A stretch of DNA of 64,000 nt from Taenia hydatigena. Taxonomy: Eukaryota > Platyhelminthes > Cestoda > Cyclophyllidea > Taeniidae. The translations under genes and the position numbers were made by a program. Position 1 is the first letter of the stretch, and each line of letters opens with the position of its first letter. The DNA lies in contig JADWOT020000001.1 of the NCBI GenBank assembly GCA_036345935.2, forward strand, positions 9,438,836-9,502,835, read 5' to 3'. Below the pieces are notes generated by a model. That model did no database searches, was not told where the DNA came from, and saw nothing but the letters and a program-made list of their open reading frames with translations. Below, in pieces: positions 1-12,010 of this stretch.

Positions 1-2787
1 GTCTGTTTTCGAAATGCTTCACTACTAGATAATGAGAGGCTCTAGGATGGTAAAGCAACCGGTCGCGAACACAAGCCGAAGTGATTAGTTGAAAAAAGGT
101 GATATCCTCACACTAGATGCAATCTCACAGAAGCTGGCGTGAATGAGTGAATCCCGGATGTCACGTAGTTTTCGATGGCACAAATGCCAGTTGGCACGCC
201 GAATAAGCTACGCCTCCTGTTTAGTCTTTGGTTGGTTACCAATCCTCCAAGTGAGAGAGGTAATGACAAGAGGATTATGCGATTGTCTAGCATTAAAGGC
301 ACTCATGCACTTTGTGTTGCAACGGAAAAGCAGGTGACATCCCCCCAACCCTTCAACGCTGGCCACTTCACCCACTGTGGAATTCGCTAGCCTGATAAAT
401 TGCTAACGCATGGACCACTGGCTGGCTGGTAAGATAAATAACGAGCAAGCTAGACTACCCAGTTATCCAGTCGGAGACATAGGCAGCTAATCATGGAATG
501 CATAATAACCACTTTGACTTCTGACCTGCCATTCAACACGTCCACATCCTAGTCAAAACAAACGTTGCCTGACCCTCTCCTTACTTGCCACTACTCCAGC
601 ATAAAGCAGTCTGTTGTTGTTGTTCAGAGCAATCCCTTCAATCTATTTAGGAATTCATATTTGCATACCGTGTGAGGCACTTGTTGGGATATTGATAAAA
701 CTAAACAAAAGGTGCATTATGGGACCCTCGACAGACATGAACTACATAACGTGACGCAGTTTCTTCACATCGTGTAGGGCATATGGGGATGGCATTGTGC
801 GTTTCGAACCACCTTAGTTCCCGGTCGGTTATTGTTGACGTGCGGGGAGGTGTGAATAGGAAGTAGCCTATTTGTGCACCCCTGCTACTTCTATCCTTAA
901 TGGTTCATTGGCCTTCCTTATTGCTGTAGGGTGAATACAAATGAACCTGCTACCGCTCTGGGAAGGAAATCTACAAGAAGGAGGTAAGCGAAGTCATAGA
1001 CTGCATCGGGAAGAGGGGAGCTCTCAAGCATTCGGAGTATCCATAACCTCATCCTCCAAAGGAATGGATAGGATTTGAGCCACTCGCAGACGCAAACACC
1101 ATGTAGTGGTAATGAAGAGCCCTGCTTACAATTCGCAGGCGTCATCGACATCAGCATGGTCATCTTTCTTGCTTCATCCGAGCGCTGGCGGCAAGATTGA
1201 AGCATTCAAAGCTACTCTAATTTGCTTGTACTCTACCATATTTCCTACTCTTCCTCATCTTCATATCATCAGTAGTTTATTATGTCCCCACTTTCTCTGC
1301 GTTTGATTCTGCTATGTCCGAGGCACCTGATGATTTTTCTTCAGCCTCTATCCGCCTCTTCTTTCGTCAATTGTACAAATTTAAGCAATGTTTTCATCAC
1401 ATTCGGTGTCTCTATTCCCTCTTTATGTAAACAGAATCCGGTCAAAGGTGATAGTACAAGTAGTGGTGGTTTGGGTAGAATATAGGAGTGCGAATGACGA
1501 ACATTTCATTGCGTTGTCATATTCTCTACGTGTAATCAAGCCTTGATTATTTACGCAATTTCCAAAGTAAATGCGTAAAAATTGATGCTGCTGTCAAGAC
1601 ATTTGCTTGCTTTGGCAGTGCGTTAAATGGTTTGTTAAGATGATACCGATGGAGTCTGATTAATGGGGTCTGATTTGTGTCAACATGCTTCTAACTCTAT
1701 CGAGTCCATGTGCAGTCTTATTCGTCCAGATGAAACGGCTTTACCACATAGAGTCGTTTCATTTGATCATGGGTCCGCCATGAAGAAACGGAGGATGTCA
1801 GCAGAAGAAATGAGGGAGAGATGGATGTCATGTAGTTGTCTCTCTTCCTAAAAGCTCTCTAGGAGAGTAGCAAACAGCAAAAAAGGACTTTGTTATGGAG
1901 AAAAGTGTCATCCGTCCCCCCTCGAAAAAGAAGTCATTGCGGCAGAGATACCCTGATCACTGTGCGCTGTTATGCTTGCCACGCAAGTTATTTTAAACTT
2001 CTGGCAGAACGGGACTGTCAACAATACCCAAGACAGTTCATTTAACTGCTCCTAAAAGTAATTGTTCTTACTTGTAGCGCAAAATTTTGCCTTTACGAAT
2101 GCTTCGTCGCACTAGATGTCGACGAATGCGGAGGACGATGGTAAATTGTACTGTTGACTCCAATTCACCACAATTTGCGGCGAACACTTCTTGTGTGTGT
2201 TTGCAGATCGGACAGGACTTACTCCTAATCCGCCAATGCAGAGTGGTGAAGGTGGCCAAAGGAAAGTCCACAAACGTTGCATCATTGTGTAATATGAAGA
2301 CAGTCAGAGTGAATTCAATCAATTACTACAGCCCCCTCGATGGACGGTAAAATTTGCCTTTATTAGATGGGAGGACATTCTTGTTATGCAGAAGTGTGGG
2401 GAAGATTGTCAAACGCGTGATCATTATTTGGCAAACCTCTTTTATCAATGGCCATAATGGATGGATAGGAAGATTAGACTGCCCAACGACGGTGTCAACT
2501 ATTATTTGTCAGGATAGAGCACCCACATAGTAATGCAGACACTCCGACGTCTAGTGGACCAGACTCGACAGAAGGACACAATGTTGTAGTGCGGATGTAT
2601 TAAATGTCTCCGGAAGGGGATGCGGAGTACCAACCCCTTCACGATTCTAATGCACGATGGCTTCCGTTCACCTTCTTATTGCTAACCTACGGTCAAAGGC
2701 AAAAACTCGTCTAGAAAGTGAGATGGATGTGCCAATAATGGGTGAAACATTCTCTGAGGGATGAAGTTTTACAAAATTATAAAGGCG
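1..2787. other. No supported gene
   Basis: Both strands carry only short open frames that look random in composition. None starts convincingly, matches a family I know, or is bounded by good splice sites. No tRNA-like B box, stem-loop array or tandem repeat was noticed. Confidence 0.5.
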
Positions 2788-3066
2788 TTAGGCCTCCTCT
2801 GTGTCTAACGGCATCATAGGCATTGGTGCAGGCAGTTCTTTAAGAGTGCTACACAAGTAACTGGACCAAGTGGGTGGTGCTAAACTTGCGACACCTAAGG
2901 CGCTTTTAGAGGGCCCCAGTGGAAAGAATCCACAACGATATCGTAGGTCCTCTACCATTGCTCTACTAAGGCAATCTCGATATGATAAGCTGCTTACGAA
3001 AGCGACTGAAACTAAATCCATGCATGCACAAATCATTAGTTTGATCACTTTAGCTTTTTCCATCAA
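2788..3066 (-). CDS. Possible small secreted protein, unrecognised
   Basis: This is a 92-codon open frame starting at an ATG. After a short basic start (MMEKAKVIK) comes a hydrophobic stretch ending near residue 26 (VSVAFVSS), which could act as a signal peptide. The rest has scattered cysteines, a proline-rich part near residues 60-85 and an acidic end (LDTEEA). I do not recognise a family. No splice sites or promoter were identified, and an antisense frame of similar length overlaps, so the ORF may be chance. Confidence 0.2.
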   Translation of the reverse strand: MMEKAKVIKLMICACMDLVSVAFVSSLSYRDCLSRAMVEDLRYRCGFFPLGPSKSALGVASLAPPTWSSYLCSTLKELPAPMPMMPLDTEEA

Positions 3067-4103
3067 AAGGCACGGGATTTGTTGGTATAGAGCGCGCTAT
3101 TCGGTTGATAGCAATCAGAAACGTATTTTCTTAAGCTCGCTCTTTTATTTGACCATGCAAGACCTCCACACTGCAAAGACACAGACATAAACCTAAAGAG
3201 CAACGGGTGGATAAAATCGCAAAAACCACACTCTTGCCGGGCTGTCAAAATCTTTCGCCGAATGCGCGAAATGACATGACTGGGGTCTAGGCCTTGGACG
3301 AGGAGGAAGAAGAAAACGGTGCATCTGCTGACAAGTTTTTGCGAAGCAAACTTTATAAAATCTCGTGGTCCAATCAGAAGTAAAATTAAAACTTTAATGC
3401 TGTAAACTGATGACAAGGATTGTTTTCGTTTGCTCAACTTCGTGGCTGATAATGAAGTAACTTATCAGTTTGCTCTTCTCCCTCTCACGCCTCGTTGTAA
3501 CTTTCATCCAACTTAAATCTGTTGTCGAAAAGTCAGATTAAATGATGATGGCAGTAGTGGAGCAAATCCTAAGAGACGACAAATTAGAAGAAACGCGTCG
3601 ATTAGCTTTTGCTGTACCCATGTTCATTCCTTATCCCCATTGCTGCACAACAACCACGATATAGTCAGGCACTGAGTGATAGGCGTTGGTGGCATCCCGC
3701 TTGTCCCCTTGTAAGGCATGCTTAGGTTGTCTTAATTGCTAAGGTGACACTAATACTTCCCAGTCCCACCTTGAGGACTATCCATTAAAGGCTTGTATAT
3801 TCCACCGAGGGAGGTGGCAGTGTCCCTATCACTTGTGTTTCTGTTGAGTACGCGTGTGGCTGGTTGAACCACCTGCAACTTTAGATATCGACGCAAATTA
3901 TCGTAGGGTTGATTAATTAAAAAATTAGCCCTTGTCAGGTTAGTTTAAGCTGCTTTGGTGATAAAAAGGTTAGTTTGGATTTCCCTTTTTTTTCCAAGGC
4001 ACTGTAAAGGCACGCACTTTGCAGTCTGCATCAATTTACCCACTGTTATAAAAAAATGAACATCTGCTCAAGATTGCAGCCACCCTCCACATTTTATACC
4101 GCA
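3067..4103. other. No supported gene
   Basis: The longest frame is a 124-codon run on - that covers much of this stretch, from 3063 to 3437. It looks random, has no recognisable domain and overlaps other frames. Nothing else was seen before the inverted-repeat arm begins. Confidence 0.5.
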
Positions 4104-4253
4104 TTAATAACACCTCCTTCACACTAATTCGCTGAATCACATGTTACAGAATGCTTCTCTATTCCAATTTGATCGTGCTCCAATTACGGCATTCAAAATT
4201 CCAACAGGTTTATTATTTGTGATTTCATGTAAACAAGACAAAGTTATGCAAAA

Positions 4254-4431
4254 TAATAAGACTGTTAAAATTATTTTCTGACGCGGTGCTGCCAGGATCT
4301 CTGCACGTCCTTCCAAACACTTTGAAGTAGCACTTGAGAATCTCAGTAGGTCGATGGACTTTGCCAATTGGCTGGATAAAAGAAGTGATCATACCTGGCT
4401 AGTGATCCCTTGTCACCTAATCTAGGCTTCA
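4254..4431 (-). pseudogene. Unrecognised coding-like relic in left outer arm
   Basis: On - this segment begins KPRLGDKGSL and is homologous to a + strand open frame at 63697-63891 in the right arm. The right copy stays open for 64 codons from an ATG. The left copy is interrupted by TGA soon after the shared start, then continues in a shifted frame. Conservation of the reading pattern suggests a former coding segment, but I recognise no family and cannot exclude plain repeat DNA. Confidence 0.25.
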
Positions 4432-4655
4432 TTTAAGCAGTTGTTTTTAGATTTTACGCAATAATGTCTCAGGTAGGTCTTATTGAATCTGCGTCCATTG
4501 CAGGGCTCTACTATGTCCTTTTGATGTTCATTTTCTCTGCGAACGCCACTGGAATTTATCAGTAAAAGCACTATTTTTAGGAGGGAACAGCCAATACACA
4601 AACGCCTCTAGCTTCTTGGATTTTTGAGACTCATAACGAATTTAGTCTGAATTGC

Positions 4656-5402
4656 ATGAAATGGGTGGATGGATACATCTGCCTAATGCTTTTTGATAAG
4701 AGGAATCAAATTTTCCGCAATAGCGCGGGTAATGCAGCAGCGTATTACGACCAAGAAGAAAGGTTCTTTCGTCGGCTTCTGTCGCAAGTGCTCCCTGCTT
4801 ATGTACGAGGTCCTATAAGCTGTGTGATCACCACGCCGTGTCGTTGCGCAAGACTGCCGCCATTCAAAATGACACGATACAAATGTGATTTGTCATTGTT
4901 ACATTCTGCTCCCCCCATTCGTCTCTGCTTGGATGTATCATCAGATATCCCATACTTTTCGGATCAGTGGGGCCGTTTTTTGAGGACAGGAGATGTTGCT
5001 CTACTGGACACGCGTGAGTGGTGGGAAGGACTTAAGGAAGTAGGGCAAAGGATGCAACTGAGCGATTATGACTGTGTCATTTTATATCTTGATTATGTGG
5101 ATTTCAAACGTCGGGAGGATGAACACCTAAACGCGCTAGGTGATATCCTTACGCAAAAGCAGACATTTGTGTTGACTAACACGATGTGGAAAATGACGGT
5201 TCCCTATCCGAATTTGGACTGCATGGAGAGAACTTTTGAGGTCTTAGGCGGTTTCCAGTTTCCCCCCTTCTGTAGGCTATTTCAAAACTGGCGCATTTGG
5301 TGTAACAGGCGGCAGAACAACTTGGCGATCGATTTTGTAGAGATATTACGCTGGGCCTGTCTCAAAGTCATGTGGAGTAGGAGAAGGACTCAACGCGCCT
5401 AA
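4656..5402 (+). CDS. Unrecognised 248-aa protein, intact copy
   Basis: A continuous 248-codon frame from an ATG is the longest unrecognised open frame in the window. The protein is globular in composition, with many Trp and Tyr, a Cys-containing segment early (ISCVITTPCRCARLPPF, about residues 54-70), acidic and aromatic motifs mid-way (LDVSSDIPYFSDQW, SDYDCVILYLDYVDF) and a basic C-terminus ending SRRRTQRA. No signal peptide or clear membrane segment was seen. A homologous - strand copy at 62727-63471 is broken by a lost start, a nonsense codon and a 2-base deletion. The left copy has stayed open, which argues for recent or present function. I do not recognise the family. It may be one exon of a longer gene whose later exon is at 7715-7924 on the same strand. 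Confidence 0.5.
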   Translation: MKWVDGYICLMLFDKRNQIFRNSAGNAAAYYDQEERFFRRLLSQVLPAYVRGPISCVITTPCRCARLPPFKMTRYKCDLSLLHSAPPIRLCLDVSSDIPYFSDQWGRFLRTGDVALLDTREWWEGLKEVGQRMQLSDYDCVILYLDYVDFKRREDEHLNALGDILTQKQTFVLTNTMWKMTVPYPNLDCMERTFEVLGGFQFPPFCRLFQNWRIWCNRRQNNLAIDFVEILRWACLKVMWSRRRTQRA

Positions 5403-5965
5403 GTATACGTACGATGTGCCAGTCTATGGCGTCATGCTGCAGAGTGTTGAAAAGCTTAAAATGAATGCTATTTAATTATGCTTGAATAGACCTGCACCTT
5501 TATTCATGGGGGAGGGGGTTAATTCGGAACGAAGTGGAAGGTGTTTTGTGATTGACGCGTGGCGGGTTACAATATATTGGCTTGGCGTCGTTCTGTACAT
5601 GGAGGCGTTTTCGTAGGCCAAAGTGGTGACAACGTTACTAGCCACATCGAAGTAGATGCTGGTGATTTACAGTAGTGCTGTGGTGCATCACCTTGCAGCC
5701 GCCGCGTAACTTGAACTGGCTTAGGGAACGCTGTGCTGGCGCTTCAGCATCGCATGCAATTTTGAACCATATAAAATACACGAGTGTTGAGTGCATGTGA
5801 TTTATTGTCGATTCGTTTCCTCCTGCTGTAAGTTCTGATGTTAAGCAACACCGATTTCACCTCATGTTGATTAACCTTAAGCCCGCCAAATGCTGCTCAA
5901 ATGAGAGAATATCAGCTTAAGTCCGGTAATCTTCACGACTTGTGACCCACTGTGGTAATCATAAT

Positions 5966-7639
5966 CAAACGATGCTCTCCATCGGTCGCAGTGGCGAAGT
6001 CAAGTGGAAGTACCGATGCCCTTAACCATGGCCAACGTGCAACTGATGAAAATTTTCCAGCGGAAATGCAGGCCACTAAAGCAGTGACAGTTGACAGTTG
6101 AGATGCAAGGTAGATTAATGAAGTGTAAATGCATTTGTGGCAAAGTAAACATGACGCAATCTGTCTAAAGCATCTGCAAGCTCAATCATGCGTTCCCCAA
6201 AAAAGCAATCGAGGAGTGATTTGAATATTTTAAGGCACAAGATACACAGGAAGCACCTGCTGCTTTGAGCATCAATTTGTGGAATCAAAATACCACTTTA
6301 GTGTTAGTCAGCAAACAGACCAAAGCAAAATAGAAATGCTGCAATAGTTGATAACTTCCCCTACGCTGTTGATGTGCTGAGGCTCTTTCAATAGTACAGA
6401 GGTTCGCTTAGCAAGATGAGCAATATGCAAGGAAAATTACTGAACAGCGGTGCGTGCGGTGTAAGTCTTTACAATGAAAAATTCTAATGGAGCGAAATCC
6501 TTTTGATGAAAACCGCTTAGCTGTCGTAGATTTCTGATGCGTAGAGGTTAGGCATTTCGTACCTTATCATATTTCTTACAGCAAATGTAGTTATGAGTGC
6601 GTGCGTGCAAGACTTTGAAGAAAAATGCATGCCTGTGCATTTCTGCAAGTGAAGCAGCATTCTTATGCAGGCGAATTCATTAAAGCGGATGCAAATGCAA
6701 ATATAGTAGACAAAATGGGGTTACAAATGTTTGCGGGTCGTCAGTTTCATTCGGTGTGCAAGCGGAAGAGGTGACACTCCCGCCTTTCGTCATCCTACAT
6801 CACATCATTTTCGACTTAATGCAGGCGCTGCATCTCGTTCATTAATGACGCGATTGATTGTATGTTATATCTTCTTTCGGAAATGATAAGTTGGACAAAA
6901 ACTGTCTACACAAGCGTACATTTAAATGAAGTTTACTTGAAGAACCACTCTTCTTGCCGTCAGGCCAGTCGGTGAGACCTGGGGAGCTTTACCACAAAAT
7001 TGCTACAAATAAATGTGAATTCCTACTCACCATTCTTTCTGGTGAGGGATCAACGTGTGTCTGCTCCTGTGTGCTGGCATTTCTTCCTTTCACTTAGTGT
7101 CCGATTCGGTAACTCGAATTTACTTCTGGTAAAGGCTTAAACTGTGTATTCATATATTTATTGCTATCAGCTCGTGGTGAAAGTGTCATGCTAGCGTAAC
7201 TGAGAGCAAAGTAAAACTTAAGCTCATCCGGAAGGTTGCAATTAGTCAAAATGACTACAACCTGAACATGCGGATTTTATTCATAGTTAGATAATCGGCC
7301 TGATATAAAGTGAAGGTCGAGGTTGCAGATCAAATCCGCAGAGAAGCGTCCAATACACAATGCAGAACGTGGTAATCTGGTAACTATCTGTCAATACGCT
7401 CAAATCAACGTTATGGTGCTTAATTATTTCGGCATCTGCGCTGAATCGTCGATTGTTGCATTTGTCAACGCTTCTCCTCAGTAGTATTGCAATTCTCACT
7501 CGACTTGTTTCAGTAGCAGCGGCCACTTCTGCTTTCGTTGTCGACATAAATCTATTCGATTCCCTTCAGCTTGGACACAGATAGCTCACTGATTATTAAG
7601 TGCAGAAGGCCGCATAATGCGAATCCATGTATTTTAATC
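5966..7639. other. Unpaired interval inside left arm, no supported gene
   Basis: This 1.7 kb lies between the two blocks of the left arm. I could not align it by eye with the 6.4 kb that occupies the corresponding place in the right arm. It is interrupted in all frames apart from an 86-codon - frame at 7287-7547, which I do not recognise. If the arms form one gene-bearing duplication, this would be intron-like DNA. Confidence 0.4.
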
Positions 7640-9400
7640 GTGCATGAAGTTTTTTCTGGGAAAATTACTCCCAAATAAATAATTGTTGTTAAAATTTTTA
7701 TCCTTATCACATAGAGGCAGGAACGTAAGATCAAAAAGTGCCACCGTTTTTGCAAAGCCACGATTTCAAATATTCTGAAGGTACTACAGGAATTAAAGGT
7801 GCTCAAGAGGTTCGACTGCCTGACACTCTTGATTGCTGTAGATGGGAGCAGAGTGTACGAGCCTCTCATCTTGTACAGCTATTTCGTTGAGGATATTGAT
7901 GTGGCTTTCAGTTTGGAATTCTAAGCACACTTATTATTCTCCCAACCCTATTCCCAGTTTCTCTTTGTTGTAAGGTAAATATCTCGACCAACCGGTAGGT
8001 CTAAGTCTGTCCTAGGTTTGTTATGGCATCCACCAGCCTGGTAGTAGTGTTTAATCCACGTCCCGAAAGATAGGGTAAATAAGGGAGCAGGCAAAGTAGA
8101 AAGGCCTGAATACCACCTGCGTGAGGGCTAGAAGCCAAAGAACACAGAGTAGTGCAATTACTCATGCAATAATTCAGGACGGTGTAACTTCAGGGGAGGC
8201 AGAAAAGTAATTTGCTCTTCTGCCTTACTAGGCGTATAATTCCTCCCAATCTGAGCTCATATTCGGATGGTTGATGTGAAGAATTCTGGAGCATTTTACC
8301 TCCACACGAATCAGTTTTCGAGTGAATATTGCCTCATCGTGATGATTTTCTTACTTATTGTAAGGAATGCTGATGGCTACCTTCATTTTCACTCATTTGT
8401 GAGTCAATTACCGACCGCAGCATTTACACCTTTACTTGCTGGAAATGGCGTCGATGGGTGGGTAGGTGATGACTACAAGGCTGCCATGCACAATGATTGT
8501 AGCAGCTAAAAATTTTTAAAATTAAACCGTCCATTGGCTTCATTGATGCACAAGTTGCAGACGCTTTAAAAAGCCTTTTATGCTTAGCGTTCTCTCAAAT
8601 ACAACGCCATGTGCAACCGCAGACATTGTTGCTTCAACATTAGAGGTGGTTTTGTAAACGAGCGTGCTACTGGGACTTTGTGGCAGTCACATTTCATTGC
8701 GGTCGCGCAATGCCATAATTTTAATACAATCATTACATCTTTTCATTCTTTTGAGACAGTTACGATTTCAAGTCTCAAATAAAGACGGATGCAAATAATG
8801 CAATAGCTTTGAGTCAAATCTTAGTTCCCCTTAATGGTTCTAGAACAGAAAGTCATTGCCAATCCGAAGTACTTTAATGGTAGTGGAAGTGAAGGAAAGA
8901 ATAAGCTAATTATTAATTGCTCTATGACAAGATATCGAATTCACTGCTTAGACTTTGGGTTAAACAAACCGTAGTTTTGATCCATGTTGGTTACTACTTA
9001 ACTGTTAAGGCTTATTCCATGCGAGTATTTTGAACTCAATCTAAAGCTCACCACTTCATGATACCTGGGAATTTAGACAGAAGGTATTAGGATATCTGAG
9101 CTGCCCAACATAAACCAGCATTTGTCCTTAGAATTCACTATGGATTTAAGCGGTGGCTGATGCGTTCCCTTAAGCGAAATCTTTCTCAAATGTGCGATAG
9201 TAAAATTTTTCGACTCGTGTTTTAAGTAGTGCTCATCGCTCCTGGAGTTCATTTATCTTTTAAGCCATTCTGTGATAAAGTATTCGAGGTGAGGCCTTTT
9301 ACGCGTGGTCGAAAATTTTCACGAATGGCCACTCGAGACTACAGGTTGAAACTCACTACGGCGTATAAAATCACTGATAGGCATAACATTGCCCTTTTAA
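7640..9400 (+). repeat. Left arm, inner block of large inverted duplication
   Basis: This block aligns with the reverse complement of 54140-55830 over essentially its whole length. Anchors include the coding exon at 7715-7924 (paired with 55611-55757), the stretch near 8230-8270 (paired near 55260-55300), 8850-8950 (paired near 54600-54700), 9040-9190 (paired near 54370-54540) and 9230-9390 (paired near 54150-54330). Homology stops near 9400. The partner stops exactly where HSP70 coding sequence begins. Confidence 0.85.
7715..7924 (+). CDS. C-terminal exon of unrecognised gene, left copy
   Basis: A 70-codon open segment follows a pyrimidine-rich tract ending in TAG (7712-7714) and ends at TAA. 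The encoded peptide starts RQERKIKKCHRFC, includes LTLLIAVDGSRVYEP and ends DIDVAFSLEF. The homologous exon on - at 55611-55757 keeps the same frame, the same acceptor position and the same last residues. It is shorter by 21 codons, an exact multiple of three, and several differences between copies are synonymous. Together these point to genuine coding sequence entered by a phase-0 splice. The family is not recognised. The ORF at 4656-5402 may be an upstream part of the same gene. Confidence 0.5.
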   Translation, partial: RQERKIKKCHRFCKATISNILKVLQELKVLKRFDCLTLLIAVDGSRVYEPLILYSYFVEDIDVAFSLEF

Positions 9401-11439
9401 CGTTAATTTCATGCATAATTTTTACTCAGGATGAGCGCCGTTTCATTGATAATACTCGAAGTCTTTCATCATAGACATGGATATCTGTGATCTCAACATT
9501 TCCGTAAACGACAACCCATCTCCACATGCTGTGCCATAGGCTCACTCTCACTACTACTGCCCACATTAACCAACCTGGTTTAACTTAGATTGCCTTTGCT
9601 TGACTGAGAGAGAGAGAGAGCGGTCTTAGTCAGCTATTTTTAGGAGGTTAATATGCTCATGGTGATGGTTTTCACCACTTTACTGAGAGGACTAAAGTGA
9701 CAATGTTAAGATTCGAAGAAACGTGATTCCCAAGTAGGTCTAATGATTAAAGGCATTCCACCATGCAATCGTGATTTCTGAACAGTGCAAATATAAGACG
9801 GTAAGTGGTAAGACATTGTAGAACCCGTATTTACTAGAAGCCTATTGCCCAAGTTGATCAGACCTGTGCTAACGCAGCTCAAGATCACCTCGGTGAAGCG
9901 AATCGGCAAACGACAACCACTGTCCCAAAAGCTGGTTGCACCTTCTTAAAACCATATTTGTCTAATCACTCAAATAAAACAAGTGGGAGTGGAAAATGCA
10001 CTCCACACACTTTTGCGTGGAGTCCTGAAAGCCAACATGAAGGTAACATGGAAAGCTCGCACAACCAGGCCACTACTCGTCCATCGCGTGCACACGAATG
10101 CAGGGTCAGTATTCCAAGTTCATTGATGAAATAGTTAGGCGAAAATAAGTAATCTAATCACTCAGCCCACAGCCGAACCGGAAAAATCGGCAACTACTAT
10201 TGACACCACCGGCCGAATTCGGACACCACCAGTGCATTCTTTCAAGGGGAGAAACTCATTGATTGCCGAAAACTACTCCCAATATCCTTCTTTTGTAGAT
10301 ATACCGTCACAATTCATCACTCATTTCCAAAATGGTGTAATATTGATGCTAATTCTTACTTTTCGGGCCGCTTTGTCATCTGAACATTGTGGACGATAAC
10401 ATGACTCACCACCTCCCCCTCCTTCTCCCTTTTATCGCCCTTCCCACTGCCACCCACCCAAAGGTTTAGCTTTGTGGTACCATCTTGTGTGGAACTTGCA
10501 TTGTCCAGTGGACACGGCAATGGATTCTACTGGGCTCGGACCCTTTTTAACAAAAAGAAACCCTTCGCTACCGTCCATTTGTGTTGCGTTGAGTGGGTAG
10601 ACCTCAGTCCAGAACCCTTTCGTCTCATAAAGGTAAGCACTTCCCAGTGAGCGATTCTCTCTACAGTACACTACACTCACATACTCGTGCGCACACAAAG
10701 CATATTCCCATGGATTTGAAGTGGTCCCTGTTCCAGAAGTCCAGGATTGGCAGTCGGTAGCCGGGAGCTATATAGTGGCTGCATCTTTTGAGAACAGCCA
10801 GTGATGCCTCCAATTACCACCCGTCAAAAGTCAGTCGCTCAGTTAGCAATCAAAGATGAATGCGACATTCCTGTAAAGTACGAGAAGGAGGGGAAGAAGA
10901 TTACAGACTAAGAACAGGTAGAGAAGGACTGTGACAATAATTACCACATCAGTCTAGGTGTTCCAATGACCTCACAATGCTAGAACACCAAGCAGGCGCT
11001 CAGAACAAGGAGATGGATTCTAAGATAGCCCAAAGGTTCAATTGGAGCTGTAGGCCACATGTGATTAGGAAATCGGACGTAAAAAGTGTCAATGAACACA
11101 AAACTTTTAAGAATGGAACAGCTACGATTAAAATCATTCTTAAGCACCCTTTTTCATTCCAAAATCGTTGTCTGAAGTCATCATACCTCACACAAGCATG
11201 ATGACGAAAGTACGAACAGAAGAAATGGTTTTGAAAAATGGAACAAGGGCAGAGCGTGGTCTTACCAAATAGCGCAAATATGCCCAACTGACGGACTCAA
11301 TAGCATAATTCGAATGGATTCATCTGGAACACAAGTGGCTCCTGACTTTGCCTAATCTTAGGGGAAGGAATGCAGACATGACAGAGAAGGAGCTCTCACC
11401 TGACTATCTCATCTATAACATCATTCAAACTGTAGGTTT
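9401..11439. other. No well-supported gene; one coding-like frame
   Basis: The only item of note is an 88-codon - frame at 10432-10698. It is Trp- and Gly-rich toward its end and contains GQCKFHTRWYH, which faintly recalls a Kunitz core but lacks the other cysteines. I do not call it. The rest is interrupted in all frames. Confidence 0.35.
9606..9620. repeat. Short (GA)n microsatellite
   Basis: About seven GA dinucleotide units sit in otherwise non-repetitive intergenic DNA. It is short and probably neutral. Confidence 0.7.
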
Positions 11440-12010
11440 CATTGACACCCTCCTTTATAACTTACCCACCATGCCTACCACCCAAACAACTTTCCTCTAA
11501 GTTTTATTGCAGTAAAATACAGTGTGCGCCATATAGCATCTGTGTCATATGCCTACTGGCTCAGTCTCTCCCTAATTTTATAGCAATCCAAGACCTTGAG
11601 ATTGTGCAATTTGGTGCAAGTACTGGGATGATGAACTTACACATAAAACCCTTTGGCCATGCTTGTCACTGTATGAAAATGTGGTATGATACACGGAAGA
11701 GAAGGAAGAGCTTCGCAATGCAAACGACTACATGTTCAGCGTCCGCTAGAAGCCACAGCCGGCCACGAGGCTCACTTGCATCTATCCATCGCCTCCCATT
11801 CGCATTATCCAATTAAACACGTTGGTGGACTCACTGTCACTTCTCTCTTGGGCAGGTAAAAATTTAACACAACTTCTGTATCATTCATCAGAAAACCGGT
11901 TCCAGAATATACTCGCAGCTGCGACAAATATTCTTACTCCCACACCTCTACACTGAGCATGATAAACTAGACGCATTCACCTTCCGTCGCATTTCATCCG
12001 TCCCTCGCTG
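11440..12010 (+). repeat. Direct duplication, copy 1
   Basis: This segment is homologous in the same orientation to 14945-15720. Shared landmarks in order are a start around ACCACCCAAACAAC, a conserved block around GATACACGG, a block around GCTAGAAGC, the stretch around CAATTAAAC, and a later block around GCGACAAATATTCTT followed by GTCGCATTTCATCC. A 124-codon + frame (11442-11816) runs through this copy, but the matching frame in copy 2 is shorter and diverges, so I do not treat it as a gene. Confidence 0.75.

Larger units (their letters stand above)
4104..5965 (+). repeat. Left arm, outer block of large inverted duplication
   Basis: Read forward, this block aligns with the reverse complement of 62185-64000. 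Anchors include the segment around 4300 (paired near 63780-63850), the ORF at 4656-5402, the stretch near 5640-5720 (paired near 62400-62520) and that near 5840-5920 (paired near 62240-62330). The copies differ by many substitutions and small indels, so the duplication is not recent. The right copy reaches the window end, so the true outer boundary is outside the window. Confidence 0.85.

Noticed and set aside
781..840. Possible tRNA B box around TTCGAACC
   Set aside because: No acceptor-stem pairing, A box or anticodon arm can be built around it.
2073..2143. Cys-rich peptide with VDEC resembling a calcium-binding EGF domain
   Set aside because: It is only about 22 residues, ends at a stop, lacks the rest of the cysteine pattern and has no neighbouring EGF exon.
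10432..10698. Kunitz-like core (GQCKFHTRWYH)
   Set aside because: The Cys-to-Arg spacing is off by one and the remaining five cysteines and the GGC motif are absent.
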